A stretch of 64,000 bases of DNA from Bradyrhizobium mercantei (GCF_001982635.1 NZ_MKFI01000003.1:747052-811051); one strand, 5' to 3'. Positions 44,224 to 54,261 are shown, counted from the first letter of the stretch. The notes: a model not told the origin generated them from the sequence alone. A program made the numbers and translations.

Positions 44224-46493
44224 GCGAGGCAGTCGCCGGCGATGGAACGCGGCTCCGCCTGCGCGTCAGCGGTGCCGTTCAAGGCGTCGGCTTTCGTCCG
44301 TATGTATATGGTCTCGCTGCCCGATATGGGCTCGCCGGGTTCGTCGCCAACGATCCCGACGGTGTCACCATTGAGGTCGAGGGCGGCGGTACGTCCGAGT
44401 TTGTGGCCGCCTTGCGGCTCGAAAGGCCAGTATTGGCACGCATCGACCAAATCTCGGTTCAGGAGATCGGCGCGCTTGGGGCCAAAGACTTTTCGATCCG
44501 CCGCAGCGAACAGGGCAAGTCGTCGACGCGGATCGTCGCCGATGCCGCGATGTGCCAGCAATGTCTCGATGAGTTGTTCGACCCAACGAGCCGCTATTAC
44601 CTCTATCCCTTCATCAACTGCTCCCATTGCGGCCCTCGCTACACCATTGCCGAACGGCTCCCCTATGATCGCCGCAACACGGCGATGGGGCGCTTCACGA
44701 TGTGTGCCGCCTGTGCGGACGAATATGCCGATCCGGCGAGCCGTCGTTTTCACGCCGAGGCGATCGCATGCCCGACATGCGGCCCTCGGCTCAGTCATGG
44801 GATCGATGATATTGCAGCGGCGATCGCCAGCGGCCAGATCGTGGCGATGAAGGGGCTTGGCGGATATCAGCTGATTTGCGACGCAGCCAGTCAGGACGCG
44901 GTGTGGCGTTTGCGTGAGCGGAAGCAGCGCGACCAGAAGCCGTTCGCGGTCATGATCGGTTCCATAGAACAGGTCAACGAGATTGCAGAGACGAATGCCG
45001 CCGAGCTCGCGCTGCTCGAATCCGTGGCCCGTCCGATCGTTCTGCTGCGCTCGCGCAACAATCTTGCGGCCGCAATAGCCCCCGGCCTGTCGCGCGTCGG
45101 CGTCATGCTACCCGTAATCCCGCTGCATCACCTTATCTTCCATGCGCTTGGTTCGATTGGCGCAAGGCCTAAGGGGCACAGTCCGGTCGTCGTCACAACC
45201 AGCGCCAATCCCAGAGGCGAACCGCTCCCGATCGACAACGGAGAGGCGCTGCGGCGGCTTGCCGGCATCGCCGATCTCATTGTGACTCATGATCGCAATA
45301 TCCTGACGTGTGCTGATGATTCCGTGGTGTCGGTCGTGGCCGGACGGCGCCAATTCATTCGCCGCGCTCGCGGCTATGTTCCCGAACCGATCCGGCTTGC
45401 GAGGTCGGTGCCGCCCCTGCTCGCCGTCGGCGGCGCGCTAAAGTCGACTGTCACCGTTACGCGAGGCAATGAGGCATTCGTCTCCCAGCACATCGGGGAC
45501 CTCGATACGGCTGAAGGCATTCGCGTTTTCGAGGAGACAGTCCGCCATCTCACGTCGACCCTGGACGTCAGGCCTGTCGTCATGGCCCATGATCTGCATC
45601 CCGACATGGCGTCCACCCGCTTTGCGGAGACAAGCGGCTGCGCTCTGATCGCTGTCCAGCACCATCACGCGCACGCTGCTGCGGTCATCGCAGAGCATGG
45701 TCTCACCGCACCTGCGATCGCCCTTCTGCTCGACGGCCATGGCTATGGCTGCGACGGCGGCAACTGGGGTGGCGAGCTCTTGTTGTGCGAAGGCGCCCGG
45801 TTTCGACGCATTGGGCATCTTGAACCCCTGCAAATGCCCGGCGGGGACCGCGCAGCCCGTGAACCCTGGCGGATGGCGAGCGCGATACTTCAGATGCAGG
45901 GACGGGGACATGAAATTGCGCGCCGCTTTGCATCGCAGCCGCAGGCCGAGCATCTGCGGGAGTTGCTCGAGCGGCCTTGTGGGGCCACCACGACCAGCGC
46001 GGGCCGGCTGTTCGATGCAGCGGCCGCGCTGCTTGGGGTCGCGACTTTGCAGAGTTATGAGGGCGAGGCCGCGATGAAGCTCGAGGCGGGTGTGCGGCAG
46101 ACTTCCGTGCTCGAAGCGGGTTGGATGATCGATGGCGATGTGCTGTCATTTCGCCCGCTGTTTGCTCGCTTGATTGCAGATGATATCAGCGCCACCGAGG
46201 GAGCCGAGCTGTTTCATGGCACGTTCGCAGCAGCCTGCGTTGATTGGGCCGCACGCTCTGCGCAGACAACCGGCGTCACAACCGTCGTTCTGAGCGGCGG
46301 CTGCTTCCAGAACGCGGTGCTCGCCGATGCAATCGAGCGCGGCTGCTTGGCGGCCGGCCTCATTCCGCTGCTGCCACGCCAGGTTCCGCCTAACGACGGT
46401 GGCTTGAGCCTCGGACAAGCCTGGATCGCTGCTCTTCAGACTCTTGAACAACCGCCTGCTGAACAGCCGCAAGCTCTCGAAGGAACAGCTTGA
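44220..46493 (+). CDS. hypF: Carbamoyltransferase HypF
   Basis: 757 residues, standard length. Domains in order: acylphosphatase (LRVSGAVQGVGFRPYVYGLA), two zinc fingers (CQQCLDELF, CSHCGPRYT, CAACADEYAD, CPTCGPRLSHG), a YrdC-like adenylation domain (KGLGGYQLICDA, TSANPRGEPL), and a Kae1-like carbamoyltransferase domain (VQHHHAHAAAVIAEHG, LLDGHGYG, VVLSGGCFQNAVL). Makes the thiocarboxamide on HypE that becomes the cyanide ligands. Only 1 bp separates it from hypC. Confidence 0.95.
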   Translation: MSEAVAGDGTRLRLRVSGAVQGVGFRPYVYGLAARYGLAGFVANDPDGVTIEVEGGGTSEFVAALRLERPVLARIDQISVQEIGALGAKDFSIRRSEQGKSSTRIVADAAMCQQCLDELFDPTSRYYLYPFINCSHCGPRYTIAERLPYDRRNTAMGRFTMCAACADEYADPASRRFHAEAIACPTCGPRLSHGIDDIAAAIASGQIVAMKGLGGYQLICDAASQDAVWRLRERKQRDQKPFAVMIGSIEQVNEIAETNAAELALLESVARPIVLLRSRNNLAAAIAPGLSRVGVMLPVIPLHHLIFHALGSIGARPKGHSPVVVTTSANPRGEPLPIDNGEALRRLAGIADLIVTHDRNILTCADDSVVSVVAGRRQFIRRARGYVPEPIRLARSVPPLLAVGGALKSTVTVTRGNEAFVSQHIGDLDTAEGIRVFEETVRHLTSTLDVRPVVMAHDLHPDMASTRFAETSGCALIAVQHHHAHAAAVIAEHGLTAPAIALLLDGHGYGCDGGNWGGELLLCEGARFRRIGHLEPLQMPGGDRAAREPWRMASAILQMQGRGHEIARRFASQPQAEHLRELLERPCGATTTSAGRLFDAAAALLGVATLQSYEGEAAMKLEAGVRQTSVLEAGWMIDGDVLSFRPLFARLIADDISATEGAELFHGTFAAACVDWAARSAQTTGVTTVVLSGGCFQNAVLADAIERGCLAAGLIPLLPRQVPPNDGGLSLGQAWIAALQTLEQPPAEQPQALEGTA

Positions 46494-46494
46494 T

Positions 46495-46731
46495 ATGTGT
46501 CTCTCGGTACCGGCTGAGGTCACCGAACTCCTTCCCGGTGACATGGCCATCGTGTCCTTCGATGGCGTCAGCCTGGAGATTTCGAGCGCGCTCATCGGCG
46601 ATCTCGCCGTCGGCGACTACGTCCTTGTCCATGTCGGCTACGCCCTGGCCAAAATCGACCCCGCAGAAGCCGAGCGGACGCTGGAGCTCCTGCAGGAGCT
46701 AGGTAGCGTCGCTCAGGAGCTTCGGTCATGA
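46495..46731 (+). CDS. hypC: Hydrogenase assembly chaperone HypC
   Basis: 78 residues from ATG 46495, with MCLSVPAEV (essential Cys2) and the small beta-barrel pattern GDYVLVHVGYALAKID. Forms the HypCD complex that carries the Fe(CN)2CO unit to HupL. Overlaps hypD by 4 bp. Confidence 0.94.
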   Translation: MCLSVPAEVTELLPGDMAIVSFDGVSLEISSALIGDLAVGDYVLVHVGYALAKIDPAEAERTLELLQELGSVAQELRS

Positions 46732-47867
46732 AATATGCCGACGAATTCCGCGACAAGACCATGGCCCAGGGGCTCGCGCGGGCGATTGGCATTGAAGCCG
46801 ATCCGCAACGGGCCTACCGGTTCATGGAGTTCTGCGGCGGACACACGCATGTGATCTTTCGCTATGGCCTGGAGGACTTGCTGCCGGCGAATGTCCGCTT
46901 GATCCATGGGCCGGGCTGTCCGGTCTGTGTTCTCCCCGCCAGCCGGATCGACATGGCGATCCGGCTCGCCGCCCGGCCGCAGGTCATCCTCTGTGTCTAC
47001 GGCGACCTGATGCGGGTACCAGGCTCGCAAGGACAATCCCTGTTGCGAGCCAGGGCCCTCGGCGCCGACATTCGGATGGTCTATTCGACGCTCGATGCGA
47101 TCCGGATTGCCGAACAGGCGTTGGATCAGGAGGTGGTCTTTTTTGCCATTGGATTTGAGACCACGACGCCTGCGACGGCAGTGATGATCCGGCTTGCCAA
47201 GAAGAAGCGGCTGAAGAATCTCAGCGTGTTCTGCAATCACGTGCTGACGCCCCCGGCGATGCAAAGCATTCTCGAGAGTCCCGATATCCGCGCTCTCGGC
47301 CGAGCCGAAATCGACGGTTTTATCGGGCCCGCGCATGTCAGCGCCATCATCGGTACGGAGCCTTACGGGCGTTTGGCAGAAGAATTCGGCGAGCCGATCG
47401 TGATCGCGGGATTTGAGCCGCTCGACGTGATGCAGGCCATCCTGATGCTGGTGCGGCAGGTGAATGACGGCCGATCCGAGGTAGAGAACCAATATAGCCG
47501 TGCGGTGAGGCCTGAAGGCAACCGCCGCGCCATCGAAGAGGTGTCTAACGTTTTCGAGCTCCGCGACCAGTTCGAATGGCGTGGGCTCGGGCTCATACAA
47601 GATAGCGCGCTGAAGCTGAAACGGCCTTACGCCAAATTCGACGCCGAGGCGCGTTTCGTGATGCACGAACTGCCGGTCGTCGACAATCCGGCGTGTGAGT
47701 GCGGGGCCATCCTGCGTGGCGTGAAGAGCCCTGTCGACTGCAAGCTGTTCGGAACGGTCTGCACGCCGGAAACCCCCATAGGGTCCTGCATGGTCTCATC
47801 GGAAGGCGCCTGTGCCGCGCACTGGACGTATGGCAGGGGCCGCGACTATCAGCTGCGGCGGGCGTGA
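46728..47867 (+). CDS. hypD: Hydrogenase iron-cofactor assembly protein HypD
   Basis: 379 residues. Shows MEFCGGHTHVIFRYG, HGPGCPVCVLP, GFETTTPATA and the late Cys-rich region (CECGAILRG, CKLFGTVCTPETPIGSCMVSSEGACAAH) that binds the [4Fe-4S] cluster and iron. Its stop overlaps hypE by one base (TGATG). Confidence 0.95.
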   Translation: MKYADEFRDKTMAQGLARAIGIEADPQRAYRFMEFCGGHTHVIFRYGLEDLLPANVRLIHGPGCPVCVLPASRIDMAIRLAARPQVILCVYGDLMRVPGSQGQSLLRARALGADIRMVYSTLDAIRIAEQALDQEVVFFAIGFETTTPATAVMIRLAKKKRLKNLSVFCNHVLTPPAMQSILESPDIRALGRAEIDGFIGPAHVSAIIGTEPYGRLAEEFGEPIVIAGFEPLDVMQAILMLVRQVNDGRSEVENQYSRAVRPEGNRRAIEEVSNVFELRDQFEWRGLGLIQDSALKLKRPYAKFDAEARFVMHELPVVDNPACECGAILRGVKSPVDCKLFGTVCTPETPIGSCMVSSEGACAAHWTYGRGRDYQLRRA

Positions 47868-48913
47868 TGCGGGTGAAGTCCTATCAGCGCAAGCTCGATA
47901 TCAAGAACGGGTGCATCGACCTTTCCCACGGTTCCGGGGGGCGTGCCACGACGCAGCTGGTCCTCGGGCTGTTTCACGAAGCCTTCGGCAATGAATGGCT
48001 CGCCCGTTGCAACGATCAGTCGGCCTTCGGTGTCCGCTCGGGCAGGATGGTGATGACGACTGACAGCTATGTGGTTTCACCGTTGTTCTTTCCCGGCGGC
48101 AATATCGGGTCACTCGCGGTGCACGGCACAGTCAACGATGTCGCGATGGCTGGCGCGCGTCCACTCTATCTGGCGGCAAGTTTCATCCTTGAAGAGGGCT
48201 TCCGACTTTCGGATCTGAAGGCGGTTGCGGATTCGATGGGCGCAGCGGCGCGTGCCGCCGGCGTTCACATCATCACGGGTGACACCAAGGTCGTCGAGCG
48301 GGGCAAGGCGGATGGTCTGTTCATCTCGACGACGGGGGTCGGTGTTCTGGCCAACGGGCTCGAGCTGTCCGCCGAGAACGCAAGGATCGGCGACCGCGTC
48401 CTGGTTTCCGGCTGCCTCGGCGACCATGGGGTTGCGATCATGTCGCGACGCCACAACCTGGCTTTCCAGGTCGACATTGTCTCGGATTCCGCGGCTTTGC
48501 ACGACCTCGTGGCCGTCATGGTTGCGGCCGGCGGCGCCGGCATCCGGGTGATGCGCGACCCCACGCGCGGCGGTCTTGCCGCAACGCTCAACGAGATTGC
48601 GCATCAATCGAGCCTCGGATTCCGCCTGCAGGAAGAGGCTATCCCGGTAAAGCCGGCCGTCACGGCCGCCTGCGAACTCCTTGGGCTTGATCCGCTCCAT
48701 GTCGCCAACGAGGGCAAACTCGTTGCAATCGTGGCGGCAGATATGGCGGATGCCGTGCTTGCCGCCATGAAGGCACATCCGCTCGGGTGCGATGCGGCTG
48801 ATATCGGCGAGGCGGTGGCTGATCATCATCATTTGGTGCAGATGTCGACCAGCTTTGGCGGCAGACGAATTGTCGATTGGCTGTCGGGCGAACAACTGCC
48901 CCGGATTTGTTGA
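47867..48913 (+). CDS. hypE: Hydrogenase cyanide-forming protein HypE
   Basis: 348 residues from ATG 47867. A PurM-like dehydratase that turns the thiocarboxamide on its C-terminal Cys into thiocyanate. Landmarks: LSHGSGGRATTQLV, TTDSYVVSPLFFPGG, RDPTRGGLAATLNEI, and the diagnostic C-terminus PRIC. Last gene of the visible hup/hyp cluster; hoxXA, hupUV and hupE are not found after it. Confidence 0.95.
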   Translation: MRVKSYQRKLDIKNGCIDLSHGSGGRATTQLVLGLFHEAFGNEWLARCNDQSAFGVRSGRMVMTTDSYVVSPLFFPGGNIGSLAVHGTVNDVAMAGARPLYLAASFILEEGFRLSDLKAVADSMGAAARAAGVHIITGDTKVVERGKADGLFISTTGVGVLANGLELSAENARIGDRVLVSGCLGDHGVAIMSRRHNLAFQVDIVSDSAALHDLVAVMVAAGGAGIRVMRDPTRGGLAATLNEIAHQSSLGFRLQEEAIPVKPAVTAACELLGLDPLHVANEGKLVAIVAADMADAVLAAMKAHPLGCDAADIGEAVADHHHLVQMSTSFGGRRIVDWLSGEQLPRIC

Positions 48914-49386
48914 GGGCGCCGGCGCCGGCACGAAGGATTGGTTTGACTTCCGGGACGTCTCATTAGTTCTCGTCAGCTGTAGCAGGCATCTGAGCAGGGC
49001 GCTGAAAACGCATGATCGGAGGTTTCACTTAGCGTGCACGCCGCATCGCCCGATTTCGACCAGGGAGCCGCGGCATCGGCTTTGTCTGCTCTGCGACATA
49101 ACCGACCGGCGTTGTTGCGCCCGCGACTGATATGAACGATGTGCAAAGCAGCGCGGTCACCTCGATCGCACGCGCCCATCCGAGCGGCAATACGCTATCG
49201 AGGCTTCGACGCCGCTCTGAGGCTCACACCAAGAGACGTCGCGCGCCATCTTCACAATGGCATCACACTTGCAACGAGTGGAATGTTCAGCCCGACGTAT
49301 CATCGTCGAGCCGTGCATCGCCCGTAGGCGAGCGCCCAGAGGTGGTCGGCGCCACGCTTGCGGGCTTTTTCTCGCCGGAGTGCCCT
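48914..49386. other. Intergenic stretch after hypE
   Basis: About 470 bp. No recognisable part of hoxX or hoxA, which can follow hypE in Bradyrhizobium. The frame upstream of the MFS gene (from 49132) is open but its sequence is not protein-like before 49387. Confidence 0.4.
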
Positions 49387-50529
49387 GTGTTATCGTCTAT
49401 CGATCGGCCAGGCGGCTCGCTCGCGACCCGATTAGCATTTTTTGTTGCCGGATTCGGCTTTGCCTCATGGGCACCTCTGGTGCCGCTCGCCAAGGAGCGG
49501 CTTGCGGTCGATGATGGCGTGCTTGGTCTGGTGTTGCTCTGCCTTGGCGTTGGATCCGCCGTCGCCGTGCTCGTGACCGGCGCGGCGAATGCACGTTACG
49601 GCAGCCGAACCATCATTCTTTGTGGTGGTGTTGGCCTTGCGCTCATCCTGCCGTGGCTTGCTGTGGCCAGCACACCTCTTGGGCTTGGCGCCGTACTGTT
49701 TGCTTTCGGTGTTTCGCTTGGCTCAATCGATATAGCCATGAACGTTCACGCAACCGAAGTGGAGCGCGCCGCCGACCGTCCGTTGATGTCCGGCTTCCAC
49801 GCCCAGTTCTGCATAGGCGAGGTCGCCGGCTCGGCTGTTATGACCGCCTGCCTCTCGTTGCGGAATGACGCGCTTATTTCAACGTTGGTCTGTTCGGCGC
49901 TGATGACGATTACAATTCTATTGGCCTGGCCGCGGTTTCTCGCAACAGGTCGGACCGAGCAACGGCTAGGGTTCGTCCTGCCCGATCGCGGCGTGTTGCT
50001 GATAGCTACGCTTGCGGCCATGACCTTTCTTGTCGAAGGCGCAATGCTCGACTGGAGCGCCTTGTTTCTCGTTGATCGAGGTCTTGTCTCGAAAGCGCAT
50101 GGCGGCTTCGGTTACATGTTGTTTTCCATTGCCATGACAGCAGGCCGCCTCGGCGGAGATGCCGTCGCGACGCGGTTCGGCGATCGCGCCACATTGATGT
50201 TCGGAACTGTACCGATCGTGACAGGTTTCGTGGCGCTGCTGGCGGCGCCCGTTGCGGCGATTGCCATGGCGGGATGCCTGCTTATCGGATTGGGTGCTTC
50301 GAATATTGTGCCGGTGCTGTACCGCCGGGTCGCCAAACAGAAGGCGATGCCGGCCAGCCTTGCGATCGCAGTCACCACGACGGCCGGCTACACGGGCCTA
50401 CTCGCCGGTCCCGCTATCGTCGGCCTTATCGCAAACATGGCTGGCCTTCCATTGGCATTCGCAATGCTGGGCGTGCTCCTGTGCACCGTCACGCTCACGG
50501 CGCCGATCGTGGTGGCGGACCGTCACTGA
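49387..50529 (+). CDS. MFS transporter (YbjJ-like)
   Basis: 380 residues from GTG 49387, with GGAG just upstream; the first membrane segment starts at ATRLAFFVAGFGFASWAP. About twelve membrane segments, ANARYGSRTIIL after TM2, and SIDIAMNVHATEVE in the TM4-5 region as in fucose-permease/YbjJ-type carriers. The substrate is unknown. It faces a DUF2130 gene across a 180-bp gap and does not appear to belong to the hup operon. Confidence 0.82.
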   Translation: MLSSIDRPGGSLATRLAFFVAGFGFASWAPLVPLAKERLAVDDGVLGLVLLCLGVGSAVAVLVTGAANARYGSRTIILCGGVGLALILPWLAVASTPLGLGAVLFAFGVSLGSIDIAMNVHATEVERAADRPLMSGFHAQFCIGEVAGSAVMTACLSLRNDALISTLVCSALMTITILLAWPRFLATGRTEQRLGFVLPDRGVLLIATLAAMTFLVEGAMLDWSALFLVDRGLVSKAHGGFGYMLFSIAMTAGRLGGDAVATRFGDRATLMFGTVPIVTGFVALLAAPVAAIAMAGCLLIGLGASNIVPVLYRRVAKQKAMPASLAIAVTTTAGYTGLLAGPAIVGLIANMAGLPLAFAMLGVLLCTVTLTAPIVVADRH

Positions 50530-50711
50530 GTTGTGGTGTGGCTGCCCTTGCAAATGTGGCTTTTGATGGGTTCATCCGCTGCCTTCGCAAGCTGCCATCT
50601 TTCCAAGAGGCGACTTTCCACAAGGCGACGGCGTGTCTGGCCGTTCAGGCGGCACGGGGACGCTATGCCGCCCTAAGGATTCGAATATGCGTGCGGCGTG
50701 CCGGCAGTCAT

Positions 50712-52025
50712 TCATCCTGCTTTTCGCTCGGGTTCGACGTTATTCTCCAGCAACTGGATGTCCAAACTTGAGATCTCCGGCATGGCCTTGCCCGCGATGG
50801 CTTGAAGGTCTCCGACCATCCCAACCGTCGAGTCGACAACGGCCAAAATCTGCGTTTCCCGCTTGGCCCACTGCCGCCCCATGAATTTTCGTTCCTTGTC
50901 GAGATCTTCACGCATGTCGTTGAACTTCTCAACTACGGCTTCCACCCGCTGCCTGAATTTCGTCCCCGTCAGGTAATGGTAGACCTGCTCCATCTTCGTT
51001 TGCTGGCCTTGCTGCACGAGGCGCGAGCCGGTGACATCGATAAGTGCCTGACGGAGAGCCACCGCGACCGGCAGAGCGCATCGAGGGTGCGTCACCCATA
51101 TTCCATCAATCAGGTCGAAATGCTCGATATGTTTTGGAAGCGCCTGCGACACGATGAGCGCAACATCGGCTCCGCAGCGGCGCTGATCGTCCCGGAGTTT
51201 GCCAAGCCACCCGTCGCTCCAAGCCTTGGTGCGCTTGGATTCCCAGAGGATAATGCCCGCGGCCTGCCCAATAGAGCCATTGACCTGCTGCACAACGTCT
51301 GCGCCAAGTTCGCCTTTGCCCACTGGCTCAATCAGGTCAGTTGGAAAGCGGCCGCGAAGAACAGTTTCCAGTTCAAGCTCCAGGACTTCGCCCTGCGATT
51401 GTTGTGACCCTTGCTCAGCTTTACGCTTGAGCTCCTCGATTGTGCGGGACATCGACTCGATTGTCTGGTCTTTTTCCGCGACGCGTAGTCGCGCGGCTTC
51501 GTCAGCTTCCTGCCTTGCCTTTGCCTGGATCTGTTCAGCTGAAGCCTGGACACGCTTCTCAACGGTCAGATCAAGCTCGCGCTTCTCGTCATCGAGTGCT
51601 CGTTGTTTGCGGATAAGTGCAGCCTGTGCCTGCTGCGCCTCGGCAAGCTTGGTGTTGTTCGCCTCGAGAATCTGCCGGAGCTCGGCCAATTCGGTTGTAT
51701 GCGCCTGCAGTTCAGCTGCGGCCGCATCGCGCGCTTTCTTGGCCTCCATGGCGACAAGTTGGTTGCGCTCGGCCGCCAACCGTCGAGCCACCTGGTCCTC
51801 GATCAGCTCGCGATCCTTCTGAAGCTGTTCGCGCTCCTGCCGCAGTGCTTCGGTCTTGCGCGCGACCTCGGCGTCCTTGCTGGCGAGCTGTTCCTGGAAG
51901 CGCTGGCGGGTCTCCGCGAGAAGCGGGGCGGCGAGCGATTCGGTCAGCCGGATCTCGTGGTTGCAATTCGGACAATGAAGGGTGGGCTCATGAGCGCCGG
52001 TGGCCGCGGTCGCACTAAATGTCAT
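50712..52025 (-). CDS. DUF2130 domain protein with long coiled coil
   Basis: 437 residues. N-terminal zinc ribbon start (LHCPNCNHEIRL; the rest is not obvious), then about 180 residues of charged heptad-rich coiled coil (roughly 40-220), then the DUF2130 core (GELGADVVQQVNGSIGQAAGIILWESKRTKAW), whose D...ExK-like pattern resembles restriction-endonuclease folds. Function unknown. Minus strand, 19 bp downstream of a possible 54-aa gene. Confidence 0.85.
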   Translation of the reverse strand: MTFSATAATGAHEPTLHCPNCNHEIRLTESLAAPLLAETRQRFQEQLASKDAEVARKTEALRQEREQLQKDRELIEDQVARRLAAERNQLVAMEAKKARDAAAAELQAHTTELAELRQILEANNTKLAEAQQAQAALIRKQRALDDEKRELDLTVEKRVQASAEQIQAKARQEADEAARLRVAEKDQTIESMSRTIEELKRKAEQGSQQSQGEVLELELETVLRGRFPTDLIEPVGKGELGADVVQQVNGSIGQAAGIILWESKRTKAWSDGWLGKLRDDQRRCGADVALIVSQALPKHIEHFDLIDGIWVTHPRCALPVAVALRQALIDVTGSRLVQQGQQTKMEQVYHYLTGTKFRQRVEAVVEKFNDMREDLDKERKFMGRQWAKRETQILAVVDSTVGMVGDLQAIAGKAMPEISSLDIQLLENNVEPERKAG

Positions 52026-52044
52026 AAACCCTCCCGGTCTGCGG

Positions 52045-52209
52045 CTAGGTCGGGATAAACGTGATCCGCCCGGCTTCCCCCCGCTTCCGATATGGCTTTA
52101 TCGCTATTTCATCGTTCTGGTCGAATGCCGTAAGCGCGCGCAGCGGCTTTTCCACCGAAACCAGCCTGAAACGCCAACGAAACGGCTTGGACGGGCCGGG
52201 TCGCTTCAT
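52045..52209 (-). CDS. Possible 54-residue protein
   Basis: ATG 52209 (MKRPGPSKPFRWRFRLVSV) to the stop at 52045, ending GRITFIPT. The composition is plausible and the gene ends 19 bp before the DUF2130 start. Its ATG overlaps, as ATGA, the stop of another minus-strand frame containing VAVVVQLKRLMAERK, which has no start codon and may be a relic. No family recognised. Confidence 0.35.
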   Translation of the reverse strand: MKRPGPSKPFRWRFRLVSVEKPLRALTAFDQNDEIAIKPYRKRGEAGRITFIPT

Positions 52210-52608
52210 GTCGACCAGCCCAGCGGGTTCAATCTGGTCATCTTCCGCTCTGCCATCAGCCGCTTCAGCTGAACAACGACAGCGACTTTGAGATGGTGCT
52301 CCCGGCGTTCGGCAGACCGAGATCAGCGAGAGTGTTGCCAAACCCTCAAGCTAAGGGTTGGCAAGGTCCTCCTTACGCTCACGATCCGACTTTCTTCGTT
52401 GCCTTGTGGATCGTTTCACGATCTCGACAGTTGCTGGACTGCGGCAAGCTCCGCAAATATGTCATATCGATCCATCCGGGATACGTTTGTCCGAAATCCT
52501 GCGCAACAGCTTAAACGTTGCAGAATTTCTGCGCCATCTGGCCGCCTCCTCATCAGTATTGCAGCGTCCTTCCGACTAGAAGGGACGCTGAGGCAGGGAG
52601 GATTGCAA
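52210..52608. other. Upstream region of alanine dehydrogenase
   Basis: About 400 bp. Holds the start-less minus-strand frame mentioned for the 54-aa ORF and the ald leader. No regulatory consensus was identified. Confidence 0.4.
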
Positions 52609-53721
52609 ATGAGGCTCGGTGTTCCCAAGGAAATCAAAGCGCACGAATATCGCGTGGGTCTGACGCCGGGAGCCGTCCGCGAATATGTGGCAGCCGGTCA
52701 CAGCGTGATGGTCGAGACCAACGCCGGCGCCGGGATTGGCGCAAGCGACGACAACTATCGCAACGTCGGCGCAACTATTCTGGAGTCCGCACGCGAGGTC
52801 TTCGCCTCGAGTGAGATGATCGTAAAGGTCAAGGAGCCCCAGCCGTCGGAGTGGGTGCAGCTTCGAGAGGGCCAGATCCTCTTCACTTATCTGCATCTGG
52901 CTCCAGATCCGGAGCAGGCCAACGGACTGCTCAAATCCGGCTGCACCGCGATCGCCTACGAAACCGTGACTGACCCGCATGGCGGCCTTCCACTGCTGGC
53001 GCCGATGAGCGAGGTCGCGGGTAGGCTTGCGATCGAAGCGGCAGGTAGCGCCCTGAAGCGGTATGCGGGCGGCCGGGGACTGTTGATCGGTGGCGTGCCC
53101 GGTGTTCCGCCGGCTTGCATCGTGGTGATCGGTGGAGGCGTCGTCGGGACGCATGCGGCGCGCATGGCGGTCGGTTTGGGTGCTGAGGTTACGATCATCG
53201 ACCGCTCGATACCGCGGCTTCGTGAGCTGGATGAACTCTTCGAAGGGCGCGTTCGTACCAGGTTCTCGACGATCGATGCCGTGGAGGAGGAGGTATTTGC
53301 GGCGGATGTGGTCATTGGCGCGGTGCTTGTTCCGGGCGCCAGCGCACCGAAACTTGTTAGCCGCGGCATGTTGAGCTCGATGCGCAAAGGAGCGGTGATC
53401 GTGGATGTCGCGATCGATCAGGGTGGCTGCTTTGAGACCTCACACCCGACAACCCACGATGATCCAACTTACGAGGTGGACGGCATCATTCATTATTGCG
53501 TAGCCAATATGCCCGGAGCTGTCCCGCTGACCTCGAGCCAGGCCTTGAACAACGCCACGCTGCCATTCGGCTTGGCGCTCGCCAAAAAGGGATTTGCGGC
53601 CGTGCTCGAAAACCCTCACCTGCGCGCGGGCCTCAATGTCCATCGGGGCCGGCTGACTTACAAGGCTGTGGCCGAGAGCCTCGGCCTGCCATTCTCACCG
53701 ATCGAACAGGCTGCGGCCTGA
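52609..53721 (+). CDS. ald: Alanine dehydrogenase
   Basis: 370 residues from ATG 52609, behind AGGGAGGA; the frame is open further upstream but the family starts here (MRLGVPKEIKAHEYRV). Interconverts pyruvate plus ammonium and L-alanine with NAD(H). Landmarks: KVKEPQPSEW (catalytic Lys), FTYLHLAPD (His), VVIGGGVVGTHAARMA (NAD site) and NMPGAVPLTSS. In bacteroids this enzyme influences alanine export. A strong terminator follows. Confidence 0.95.
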   Translation: MRLGVPKEIKAHEYRVGLTPGAVREYVAAGHSVMVETNAGAGIGASDDNYRNVGATILESAREVFASSEMIVKVKEPQPSEWVQLREGQILFTYLHLAPDPEQANGLLKSGCTAIAYETVTDPHGGLPLLAPMSEVAGRLAIEAAGSALKRYAGGRGLLIGGVPGVPPACIVVIGGGVVGTHAARMAVGLGAEVTIIDRSIPRLRELDELFEGRVRTRFSTIDAVEEEVFAADVVIGAVLVPGASAPKLVSRGMLSSMRKGAVIVDVAIDQGGCFETSHPTTHDDPTYEVDGIIHYCVANMPGAVPLTSSQALNNATLPFGLALAKKGFAAVLENPHLRAGLNVHRGRLTYKAVAESLGLPFSPIEQAAA

Positions 53722-53757
53722 TCCCAGAGGCCCCTAAGGGCGTTTCCTCCCTGACTT

Positions 53758-53787
53758 GGGCCACTCATTCGGAGTGGCCCTTTTTTT
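53758..53787 (+). terminator. Rho-independent terminator of ald
   Basis: GGGCCACTC, loop ATTCG, GAGTGGCCC, then seven T residues. A perfect 9-bp GC-rich stem, 36 bp after the ald stop. Separates ald from the downstream nif-linked operon. Confidence 0.92.
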
Positions 53788-53924
53788 AGACCCATCGATC
53801 TCTTGAGCGCGGATTGAATTGCGCTGGAACGCAGTGCGCTCGGCAATGATAGCTGCCCGATGTGGGCGGAGCGGCTACGCCGCTGAACAAGGCAGCATCG
53901 AAATCCAACCTCTATGTTGCGGAC

Positions 53925-53940
53925 TGTAGGGTTTGCGACA
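53925..53940 (+). promoter_or_regulatory. NifA upstream activating sequence of the ferredoxin-suf operon
   Basis: TGT, 10 bases (AGGGTTTGCG), ACA: the exact NifA consensus. It lies 60 bp before the -24/-12 element at 54001. Confidence 0.7.
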
Positions 53941-54000
53941 AGCTGTCCAAGCCGCAACATGCGATGGAAAAATTGCCAAGAAAAATCAAGGCTCGGGATT

Positions 54001-54015
54001 TGGCATGAGGCTTGA
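54001..54015 (+). promoter_or_regulatory. Sigma-54 promoter of the ferredoxin-suf operon
   Basis: TGGCATGAGGCTTGA matches TGGCAYR-N4-TTGCW except that the -12 element has GA for GC. Predicted transcription start near 54026, 30 bp before the ferredoxin gene. Confidence 0.55.
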
Positions 54016-54055
54016 AGGGATGAAATCGTCTCGCATCTCCTGTCCTAGGAATCGC

Positions 54056-54250
54056 ATGGCTTACAAGATAATCGCGTCCCAATGCACCGTCTGTGGCGCG
54101 TGTGAGTTCGAATGTCCGAACGCCGCAATTAGTCTCAAGAACGACATCTATGTGGTCAATCCAGCGAAGTGCACCCAATGCGATGGGCATTTCGAGGCGC
54201 CGCAATGCGCCGCTGTCTGCCCGGTGCCCGACACCTGCGTGCCGGCCTAG
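54056..54250 (+). CDS. 2[4Fe-4S] ferredoxin (FdxN/FrxA type)
   Basis: 64 residues. The two cluster motifs are CTVCGACEFECP and CTQCDGHFEAPQCAAVCP; the longer second motif is characteristic of ferredoxins associated with nitrogen fixation. Likely a low-potential electron donor for nitrogenase or for cofactor or cluster assembly. First gene of the NifA/sigma-54 transcript leading into sufBCDS. Confidence 0.93.
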   Translation: MAYKIIASQCTVCGACEFECPNAAISLKNDIYVVNPAKCTQCDGHFEAPQCAAVCPVPDTCVPA

Positions 54251-54261
54251 AGGGGTTGTCG